Shown here in pieces: positions 1 through 5,194 of a DNA stretch of 5,194 bases. Each line of letters opens with the position of its first letter. Within the stretch, counting starts at the first letter, position 1. This DNA is from Acidobacteriota bacterium (GTDB lineage: Bacteria; Acidobacteriota; UBA6911): contig JAFNAH010000149.1 of the NCBI GenBank assembly GCA_017860075.1, positions 1 to 5,194 of the forward strand. The letters run 5' to 3'. The translations under genes and the position numbers were made by a program. Under the pieces are notes generated by a model. The model was not told the origin of the DNA, did no database searches, and saw nothing but the letters and a program-made list of their open reading frames with translations.

Positions 1-1082
1 GGGGCGCTCTCGCTCTCGACCGCCTCTTTCAACTTCTCCGCCTGGAAATGGGTAATGAGTGCATCGACCATCGCACCCACGTTCCCGTCCATGAAATCCT
101 GGAGGCTGTAGATGGTTATTCCGATGCGGTGATCGGTCACCCGGTTCTGCGGGAAATTGTAGGTCCTGATCTTCTCGCTCCGGTCCCCGGTCCCCACCTG
201 GTTCTTCCGGTTCTGCGCGATCGCCTTGTGCTGCTCCTGCATCGCGATGTCGTACAGGCGGGAGCGCAATACTCTCAAGGCCTTTGCCTTGTTCTTTATC
301 TGCGATTTCTCGTCCTGGCAGGAGACGACGAGCCCCGTGGGAATGTGGGTGATCCGCACGGCGGAGTAAGTCGTGTTCACGGACTGCCCGCCCGGGCCTG
401 ACGAACAGAACGTGTCGATGCGCAGCTCCTTGGGATCGATTTCAATCTCGACTTCGTCCGCCTCCGGGAGAACCGCCACCGTCACTGCCGAGGTGTGAAT
501 CCTGCCGCTGGCCTCGGTCGCCGGAACCCGCTGGACGCGGTGCACGCCGCTCTCGTACTTCAGCTTGCTGTAGACGCGGTCTCCTTCCACCATGGCGATG
601 ATTTCCTTGAAGCCGCCGACACCGGATTCGTGCTCCTCCATGATCTCGACCCGCCACCCCTGGCGTTCGGCAAAGCGGGCGTAGAGGCGAAACAGCTCCG
701 CCGCAAACAGCGTTGCCTCGTCGCCTCCCGTGCCGGCGCGAATCTCCAGGAGCACGTTCTTCTCGTCGTTGGGATCCTTCGGCATCAGGAGCAGCCTGAG
801 ATCGCTCTCGCAGGCCTCGGCGCGCTTCTGGAGCGTGGCGAGCTCCTCGTCGGCAAGCTTCCGCATCTCGGGATCGGATTCCGACTCGAGCAGGGACTTC
901 GTCCCCTGGATCGCGTTCAGCACTTCCTTGTATTCCCTGAACTTCTCCACCACCGGGCTCAGGTCGCGGTGGGCTTTGGCATGCTTCTGGTATGCAGGCT
1001 GGTCGCTGATGACCGCCGGATCGGCCAGTAAGGCGTTCAGATCCTCGAACTTCTGCTCCAGGGCGTTCAGTTTGTCCATCAT
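1..1082 (-). CDS. prfA: Peptide chain release factor 1 (RF1), 3' end cut by window edge
   Basis: RF1 reads UAA and UAG stop codons in the ribosomal A site and triggers hydrolysis of peptidyl-tRNA in the cytoplasm. The minus-strand frame is open from 1082 to the left edge, giving 360 complete codons. E. coli RF1 has 360 residues, so only a few C-terminal residues should be missing. Two motifs settle the identity. The codon-recognition tripeptide Pro-Ala-Thr is at residues 187-189 (516-524), inside [19 protein letters not shown]2 would have Ser-Pro-Phe here. The catalytic GGQ is at residues 231-233 (384-392), inside [12 protein letters not shown]; its Gln is the usual PrmC methylation target. 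The N-terminal third is the expected helical domain. The start is ATGATG at 1082 or 1079. An in-frame TGA at 1103-1101, with no ATG, GTG or TTG between, rules out a longer form. No good Shine-Dalgarno sequence precedes it. It lies 69 bp after the DUF1385 gene and is probably the third gene of the rpmE cluster. Confidence 0.97.
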   Translation of the reverse strand, partial: MMDKLNALEQKFEDLNALLADPAVISDQPAYQKHAKAHRDLSPVVEKFREYKEVLNAIQGTKSLLESESDPEMRKLADEELATLQKRAEACESDLRLLLMPKDPNDEKNVLLEIRAGTGGDEATLFAAELFRLYARFAERQGWRVEIMEEHESGVGGFKEIIAMVEGDRVYSKLKYESGVHRVQRVPATEASGRIHTSAVTVAVLPEADEVEIEIDPKELRIDTFCSSGPGGQSVNTTYSAVRITHIPTGLVVSCQDEKSQIKNKAKALRVLRSRLYDIAMQEQHKAIAQNRKNQVGTGDRSEKIRTYNFPQNRVTDHRIGITIYSLQDFMDGNVGAMVDALITHFQAEKLKEAVESESA

Positions 1083-1138
1083 GGCAAGAACCCGCTTATA
1101 TCAATTTGTCTGTCGACGATTGAGCGGAGAGTGACGAC

Positions 1139-1152
1139 GCGGGCAGTCCCGC
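1139..1152 (-). other. Short GC-rich hairpin at the DUF1385 stop codon
   Basis: GCGGG (1139-1143) and CCCGC (1148-1152) form a five-base-pair perfect stem with a four-base loop. The arm overlaps the last base of the TAG stop (1154-1152). No T-run follows on the minus strand, so termination is not indicated. Its place in the 69-bp gap before prfA makes a processing or mRNA-stabilising role possible but unproven. Confidence 0.35.
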
Positions 1153-2114
1153 TAAGCAGCAGCTTGCTCTTCCCGGACCTTGGCGCTGTCGAGTTCGAGC
1201 GCTTCCTTCAAGGCATGAATCGCAACGGCCAGTTGGTCGTCGGACGGCTCCTTGGTGGTGATCTTCTGGAGCGCGAGCCCCGGCATCACCACGAACCGGA
1301 AGAAGCCGCGCTGGCAGCGCGGGGCTGAAAGGCGGATCAGTTCGTAGGACAGCCCGGAGATCAGGGGGATGAGAACCACGCGCGAGAGGAATATGGCCCA
1401 GAAGGCCTGGAGTTTCACGAGAGAGAAGACGATGATACTCACCACCATCACGAAGAGCAGGAAGCTGGTGCCGCATCGCGGGTGGAGCGTCGTCTTGCGG
1501 CGCGCGTTGTCGACCGTCAATTCCTCCCTGGCTTCCCAGGTATGCACGACCTTGTGCTCGGCGCCGTGGTACTGGAACACCCTCCGGATGTCCTCCATCC
1601 TGCTTATCAACAGGATATATGCGAGGAAGAACACGACCCGGATCAGGCCGTCAACCAGGTTGAAGACAACCCAGTTATGTACCACCGCGAAGTAACCTTT
1701 CAGCCAAGTGGTAATCCACAGCGGGGCGAGGATGAAGAGCAGGACCGCAACGACCGCAGCCGACCCCATCGAGATGATGACAGGGAGGACCTCGCCGCCT
1801 TTCTTGGCCTCGGCCTTCTTCGCATTCTCCCCCCCGTCAGCGTCCATGGACGCGACGGTGAAGGAGAAATTCAGTGTGCGCAACCCCAGGTAAAGCGACT
1901 GGCACATAACGGCAAAGCCGCGGATCACCGGCCAGGCGATCGGTTTCCAGATATCGGAGAGGCGCCGCACGTACTCCTTGCGGACCTCTATCGAACCATC
2001 CCGTCGCCGCACAGCCACCGCATACGCATGCGGTGTCCGCATCATGACCCCTTCGATGACCGCCTGGCCACCTACAAGGATGTCTTCCGGCGATGATTTC
2101 GACTTGGCTGCCAA
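1152..2114 (-). CDS. yqhQ: DUF1385 family integral membrane protein (YqhQ-like)
   Basis: A 320-residue membrane protein of the DUF1385 family (B. subtilis YqhQ type). I know of no established biochemical function. Family hallmarks are all present: GGQAVIEGVMMR near the N-terminus (15-26), QYHGAEHKVVHTWE (181-194), HPRCGTSF (211-218) and KITTKEPSDDQLAVA (284-298). Four hydrophobic segments are visible at about 109-134, 148-170, 215-233 and 236-258. A charged, probably cytosolic Lys/Glu-rich stretch (about 91-108) precedes the first, and a soluble loop (171-214) holding His183, Glu186, His187, His191 and Cys214 lies between the second and third. The start is a TTG at 2114, supported by GGAGG six bases upstream; the first in-frame ATG (residue 24) would cut into the conserved GGQ-V-EGVMMR motif. 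The stop is TAG. It sits 36 bp after rpmE and 69 bp before prfA, an order seen in many bacteria, which suggests cotranscription with translation genes. Family assignment is firm; the role is unknown. Confidence 0.93.
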   Translation of the reverse strand: MAAKSKSSPEDILVGGQAVIEGVMMRTPHAYAVAVRRRDGSIEVRKEYVRRLSDIWKPIAWPVIRGFAVMCQSLYLGLRTLNFSFTVASMDADGGENAKKAEAKKGGEVLPVIISMGSAAVVAVLLFILAPLWITTWLKGYFAVVHNWVVFNLVDGLIRVVFFLAYILLISRMEDIRRVFQYHGAEHKVVHTWEAREELTVDNARRKTTLHPRCGTSFLLFVMVVSIIVFSLVKLQAFWAIFLSRVVLIPLISGLSYELIRLSAPRCQRGFFRFVVMPGLALQKITTKEPSDDQLAVAIHALKEALELDSAKVREEQAAA

Positions 2115-2120
2115 GCGCGG

Positions 2121-2125
2121 CCTCC
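2121..2125 (-). promoter_or_regulatory. Ribosome binding site of the DUF1385 gene (decides a TTG start)
   Basis: The minus strand reads GGAGG here, followed by a six-base spacer (CCGCGC) and TTG at 2114-2112. This is a near-consensus Shine-Dalgarno sequence at good spacing. It is the main reason for accepting the non-ATG start, since no ATG lies nearby in frame upstream of the conserved N-terminal motif. It falls within the 36-bp gap after the rpmE stop. Confidence 0.8.
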
Positions 2126-2150
2126 CTGCCCGGACGAACGGCCGGTAGGA

Positions 2151-2351
2151 CTACTTCATGCCGTAGCGCTTCTGGAAGCGCTCGATGCGTCCGGCGGTAT
2201 CCACCAGCTTCTGCTTGCCGGTGTAGAATGGGTGGCATGCAGAGCACAGCTCCAACCGTATCTCCTGTTTGGTCGATCCCGTCTCGAACCGGTTGCCGCA
2301 CGCGCAGGTGACTGTGACCTTGTGGTACTTTGGGTGTATTCCTTGTTTCAT
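2151..2351 (-). CDS. rpmE: 50S ribosomal protein L31, zinc-binding (C+) type
   Basis: A 66-residue ribosomal protein L31, which sits on the central protuberance of the large subunit and takes part in the bridge to the small subunit. The N-terminus MKQGIHPKY, the core [13 protein letters not shown] and the ending [12 protein letters not shown] match the family closely, and the length is normal (E. coli L31 has 70 residues). Cys16 and Cys18 (CAC) together with Cys36 and Cys39 (CSAC) form the four-cysteine zinc site, making this the C+ form. The zinc-independent paralogue, which is usually Zur-repressed, lacks these cysteines. A longer reading frame extends upstream, but the ATG at 2351 is right: it matches the family N-terminus and has GAGGA a few bases upstream. 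The stop is TAG. It is the first gene of the cluster with DUF1385 and prfA, behind the promoter at 2406-2435. Confidence 0.97.
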   Translation of the reverse strand: MKQGIHPKYHKVTVTCACGNRFETGSTKQEIRLELCSACHPFYTGKQKLVDTAGRIERFQKRYGMK

Positions 2352-2355
2352 CGGG

Positions 2356-2360
2356 TCCTC
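2356..2360 (-). promoter_or_regulatory. Ribosome binding site of rpmE
   Basis: The minus strand reads GAGGA, four bases before the ATG at 2351-2349. It fixes the rpmE start against the longer open frame, which continues upstream without family resemblance. The spacing is slightly short, but GAGG with five bases is also a workable alignment. Confidence 0.7.
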
Positions 2361-2405
2361 ATCGTGGTCCGGAAGAGTCTCACCGGCCCAACCGTCGAAA
2401 CCTTT

Positions 2406-2435
2406 AGTATACGACCTCCGCCCTCCGTCCGGCAA
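2406..2435 (-). promoter_or_regulatory. Sigma70-type promoter for the rpmE-DUF1385-prfA cluster
   Basis: On the minus strand a -35-like TTGCCG (2435-2430) and a -10-like TATACT (2411-2406, five of six to TATAAT) are separated by 18 bp. Transcription would begin near 2399, giving a leader of roughly 48 bases before the rpmE ATG. The position between the end of the carboxypeptidase gene and rpmE is where a promoter is needed. There is no extended -10 TG. Other sigma70-like matches were not scored genome-wide, so this is a by-eye call. Confidence 0.6.
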
Positions 2436-2493
2436 CCCTTTCTTTTCTCTGCGGACGCGGGGGCTCTGCGGCGAAACCGTCGGATTCCCTGAG

Positions 2494-2516
2494 GGCTTCC
2501 GGTTCACAACCGGGCC
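2494..2516 (-). other. Inverted repeat around the stop codon of the carboxypeptidase gene
   Basis: The arms CCGGTT (2499-2504) and AACCGG (2508-2513) flank a three-base loop. Outer arms GGC (2494-2496) and GCC (2514-2516) extend the stem to nine base pairs with a two-base bulge. In the minus-strand transcript the TGA stop (2506-2504) lies at the loop. No run of T follows on the minus strand, so it is not a standard intrinsic terminator. It could protect the 3' end of the mRNA or simply reflect GC-rich coding sequence. Confidence 0.35.
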
Positions 2517-5194
2517 GGTTCCGACTTGGCGTACAGAATCGCATTGAAAAGGAATTTGAAGGTTCCGTGTGGTTGCCCCCGGAAGGTGATCTCCGGCCCA
2601 AAGAGATACACCTTCCCCTTCCCTACCGGGACGTCCACTGCCACGACGCCCCCATCCAGGTATCCCTCCCCGACGGCCCACCCGCTGCGCAGGAGCCGCT
2701 TGCCCGAAAACCACGCCACCGGAAGGATCCCTTCAAGGGCCGCCTCAGGCAGCAGCCGGAATACAGGGCTATTGTCGAAGTACACATCCGCCACGACTCC
2801 CATACCGCACGCAACAGGATTCGTATTGTCGACCCGGGCCTGTAGCAGTGATCCCGGCACGTACAGCCTGTCCCTCCCGATCGGCCGCTCGGTGCCGTCC
2901 GCACGCCGCTCGAGGAGAGCATCGGTTACGGGAAGACCGAAATGGGAGGCCAGGCGGGCCGAACTTCCGATGGCAATCAGCGTTCCCCCGTCCTCCACGA
3001 ACTGCCGCAACCGGGGAATCGTCTTCTCGACCGTGACGTCACCCAGCCATCCGCGGTACTCCTCCGGTATGGTCGACGGGTCGACCGGTTGCGGGAGCCG
3101 GCCCCGAGACTGCTCTTCCGCATGCGCCCCGGCAGTCCCCGCTCTGCTCACGCCGGGAATGGCGCCCGAGGGAAAGATCAGCACGTCGTATTTCGCCGCC
3201 AGATTCCCCGCGTCCAGTGTCCGGGCATAGACAACCTGGAAAGGAAAGTCGAATTGCTCCAGTACCCAGCGCGTCCAACCCGAGGTCATCGAGCCGCCGA
3301 ACCTGTCCCACAGGCCGATCCGGACCCGCTGAAGCTTGCGGGCATCGACCGCAGGGCGCCGGCCGACCGACACGAATTCAAGGCCCGTCGCCTCGGCCAG
3401 CTGCCGCACTTGCCCGGCCGCGCTCTTCCCGTCCGGAACGAACAGCGTGCCGGCTGGAAACGACCTCCCGTCCGAATCCCAGGGAGATGAGAGCCAATAG
3501 ATATCCTCGCCGGATCCGAGGAGCATGTTTGCCGCGCGGAATGAATCGTTCAGCTGGTGGCTGAGCATGAAGCCGGCGCCCGTCTTCCCCACGACTCGGC
3601 CGGCGGGTGGCTTTGCGAGGCCGTCGATCTTTTCAAAGGGACCGTCAATGGCTTCGAGGATCCGGTCGAACTGCACCCCCATCTGGTAAGCCAGTGTCCA
3701 GCCTGCACTGTCGTAGGTCGGTCTGGGCGGGCCGCCCGGGTACTGCCGGTCGTCAGGGTGGTCCTGCGGCTCAAACATATCGAGGACATGGGGCCGGAAG
3801 GCCTGCGCGGTTTTGACCACGTACGATCCTGCCGGGTAGTCTCTCGCTCCTGCCCGGAACGGAGAGCGCGCGCGATGGATCGTGATCCCGGTCTTGATGA
3901 GCGCGTTGACGAAGCGGGTGGCAGTGAGGAAATCGGGCTGCTCAGACGGGATGATGTACCCTCGAGGATCGCGGGATTGGGGGTCCCTGAGCATCTCATA
4001 ATACTTGAGCGGCGCCGCTCCCGATCCGGGGCGCGATCCCCGCTGTCCTTCGGCGGCATCGTCGCCGGAGGAGGCACCCCGGTCGGCGGCGATCTTCTCC
4101 TGCACCGCGCCGATCATGCGCGGCACGACGGTCCAGCTGTCACGGCTCCCCCGGTCGATGGAGTTCATCCCCATTCGATAGATGTTGAAAAGCAGTTCTT
4201 CGCGATACTTTGAGGCCACATCCAGCACAGCCCGGTTCGCAGTCACCGAGTAGTCCACCGACTGGCGGAAATGCCACTTCTGCGGCGGTATCGGCATCGG
4301 CAGGTCCCCGCGCGGCAACTGGTTTCCCGGCACGAACGGGATTTCGATGGGAGTCGGGTTTCCGACGGTCTCGGTAAGAAGGCCGATCATGTTGTGGAAA
4401 TAGACCGTGGTGCGCAGGCCTCCGTTGAACCATGCCGAGTAACCCGCACCGGACCGCATGGTCGCGCCCGCTTTCCCCTCCGCCACGAAGCGGTTGTGCA
4501 TGGCAGCGGCCACGAGATCGATGCCCATGGGAACGAGCGGATCGAAGTGGTAGTTGAATGGATCCCGGAATGGGGGTGCGAAGAGCACCGTGCCTGCCGG
4601 CCCCGTCTGGTGATGGTTGTAGACGATCTGCGGGAACCACTCATGGTAGAAGACCCGGTTGACCGCCTCGGTTTCGGGTTGGGTCGACATGTAGAAATCG
4701 CGGTTGTTGTCGTGCCCGATGTACTTGTGGTAAAGCCGCGGCAGGTTGGCCGTCGACCTCTTCTCCGGCGGAGAGGTACGCATGTACCAGTTCGAAACGA
4801 GCTCCATCCCGTCCGGATTTGAACACGCCACGAGCAGGATTACGTCCCGGAGTTCACGCTGGGTCTCGGGATCGTCCATGCGTACCATCTGATAGACCAA
4901 CTCAATGATTTGCTGCGCCCCCAACACTTCCGTCGCGTGAAGGCCGCCGTCGATCCAGACCACAGCCCGCCCTTCGCGGGCCAGTTCCCGCGCCTCCGTT
5001 TCGTTGACCACTTCGGCCAGCGCAAGCTTCCCTGCGATCCGCCTGTAGCGTGCTAGCCGCGCCCGGTTCTCCGGCGAGGTGATCACCGCCATCACCATCG
5101 TGCGGCCTTCGGCTGTTGTGCCGATTTCCTCCAGGGTTATCCGGTCCGACTGGAGAGCCAGTTTCTTCCAGTACTCGACGAGCTGGGTGTAGTT
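2504..5194 (-). CDS. M14 family zinc carboxypeptidase with C-terminal amidotransferase-like domain, 5' end cut by window edge
   Basis: A large zinc metallocarboxypeptidase that should remove C-terminal residues from peptides, probably outside the cytoplasm. The window holds 896 residues. Its beginning is missing: the frame is open to the right edge, and the 32 residues before the Met at 5098 (including [12 protein letters not shown] and [14 protein letters not shown]) are typical M14 N-terminal sequence, so 5098 is not the start. Counting from that Met, the zinc ligands are His54 and Glu57 (GGLHATE) and His162 or His163 (YNHHQTGP). Asn132-Arg133 in DNNRDF is the likely carboxylate-binding pair, and Glu243 (LLTETVG) the likely catalytic base. 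A low-complexity Gly/Ser/Arg linker (about 338-362) leads to a middle region and then an alpha/beta domain from about 610, with YDVLIFPSG (637-645) and [17 protein letters not shown] (700-716), resembling class I glutamine amidotransferase-like folds. The stop is TGA. It is a separate unit upstream of the rpmE promoter. Substrate and any signal peptide cannot be judged here. Confidence 0.9.
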   Translation of the reverse strand, partial: NYTQLVEYWKKLALQSDRITLEEIGTTAEGRTMVMAVITSPENRARLARYRRIAGKLALAEVVNETEARELAREGRAVVWIDGGLHATEVLGAQQIIELVYQMVRMDDPETQRELRDVILLVACSNPDGMELVSNWYMRTSPPEKRSTANLPRLYHKYIGHDNNRDFYMSTQPETEAVNRVFYHEWFPQIVYNHHQTGPAGTVLFAPPFRDPFNYHFDPLVPMGIDLVAAAMHNRFVAEGKAGATMRSGAGYSAWFNGGLRTTVYFHNMIGLLTETVGNPTPIEIPFVPGNQLPRGDLPMPIPPQKWHFRQSVDYSVTANRAVLDVASKYREELLFNIYRMGMNSIDRGSRDSWTVVPRMIGAVQEKIAADRGASSGDDAAEGQRGSRPGSGAAPLKYYEMLRDPQSRDPRGYIIPSEQPDFLTATRFVNALIKTGITIHRARSPFRAGARDYPAGSYVVKTAQAFRPHVLDMFEPQDHPDDRQYPGGPPRPTYDSAGWTLAYQMGVQFDRILEAIDGPFEKIDGLAKPPAGRVVGKTGAGFMLSHQLNDSFRAANMLLGSGEDIYWLSSPWDSDGRSFPAGTLFVPDGKSAAGQVRQLAEATGLEFVSVGRRPAVDARKLQRVRIGLWDRFGGSMTSGWTRWVLEQFDFPFQVVYARTLDAGNLAAKYDVLIFPSGAIPGVSRAGTAGAHAEEQSRGRLPQPVDPSTIPEEYRGWLGDVTVEKTIPRLRQFVEDGGTLIAIGSSARLASHFGLPVTDALLERRADGTERPIGRDRLYVPGSLLQARVDNTNPVACGMGVVADVYFDNSPVFRLLPEAALEGILPVAWFSGKRLLRSGWAVGEGYLDGGVVAVDVPVGKGKVYLFGPEITFRGQPHGTFKFLFNAILYAKSEPARL

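Noticed and set aside
495..1031. Plus-strand open frame of 178 codons over the prfA region
   Set aside because: It lies antisense to prfA, whose protein matches RF1 end to end with PAT and GGQ motifs. The plus-strand product resembles no family and is a by-product of high G+C.
1482..2096. Plus-strand open frame of 204 codons opposite the DUF1385 gene
   Set aside because: The minus-strand frame has all DUF1385 motifs and membrane segments. The antisense product is low-complexity, rich in Asp, Arg and Pro, and lacks a ribosome binding site.
2378..2395. CCGG...CCGG pairing in the rpmE leader as an autoregulatory or riboswitch-like structure
   Set aside because: Only four base pairs with a ten-base loop are possible. 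The leader is about 48 bases and shows no recognisable ribosomal-protein or metal-responsive leader motif.
2352..2714. N-terminal extension of L31 from the longer frame starting at 2714
   Set aside because: The upstream part overlaps the carboxypeptidase 3' end and the promoter region and shows no L31 similarity. The ATG at 2351 matches the family N-terminus and has its own ribosome binding site.
3557..4213. Plus-strand open frame of 218 codons opposite the carboxypeptidase gene
   Set aside because: It is antisense to a continuous M14 protein with recognisable active-site residues. No recognisable domain is seen.
5096..5098. Met codon at 5098 as the start of the carboxypeptidase
   Set aside because: The frame stays open to the right edge, and the 32 codons before it encode typical M14 N-terminal sequence ([26 protein letters not shown]), so the gene begins outside the window.

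Overview
The window (about 60% G+C) carries four genes, all on the minus strand, so transcription runs from the right edge to the left. Read in that direction they are: the 3' part of a large M14-family zinc carboxypeptidase gene (open at the right edge, stop at 2504); a 152-bp intergenic region with a good sigma70-type promoter; and then a tight cluster of rpmE (ribosomal protein L31), a yqhQ-like DUF1385 membrane protein gene, and prfA (peptide chain release factor 1, cut by the left edge close to its C-terminus). No tRNA, rRNA, mobile element, CRISPR array or prophage signature is visible. There are no long gene-free stretches: the gaps are 152, 36 and 69 bp.

The rpmE-DUF1385-prfA order is a known conserved chromosomal arrangement, in which prmC (the RF1/RF2 glutamine methyltransferase) often follows prfA. 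I would expect prmC just beyond the left edge. The large M14 carboxypeptidase with an extra C-terminal domain is a type common in Acidobacteriota and related soil or sediment lineages. High G+C, this enzyme and the cluster order make an acidobacterial or deltaproteobacterial-like chromosome my best guess, but the window has no decisive phylogenetic marker.

The three clustered genes look like one transcription unit. The promoter at 2406-2435 lies just upstream of rpmE, the first two genes have clear Shine-Dalgarno sequences, and prfA has almost none. L31 and RF1 serve translation (ribosome structure and stop-codon reading). The role of the DUF1385 membrane protein between them is not established. 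The carboxypeptidase gene is a separate upstream unit, probably for an exported peptidase, although its N-terminus and any signal peptide lie outside the window.

This is largely an ordinary housekeeping region. The points worth a second look are the conserved His/Glu/Cys cluster in the DUF1385 protein, the cysteine-less amidotransferase-like domain of the peptidase, and small RNA-level features: a TTG start with a strong ribosome binding site, hairpins at two stop codons, and an SD-less prfA start beside a -10-like box.
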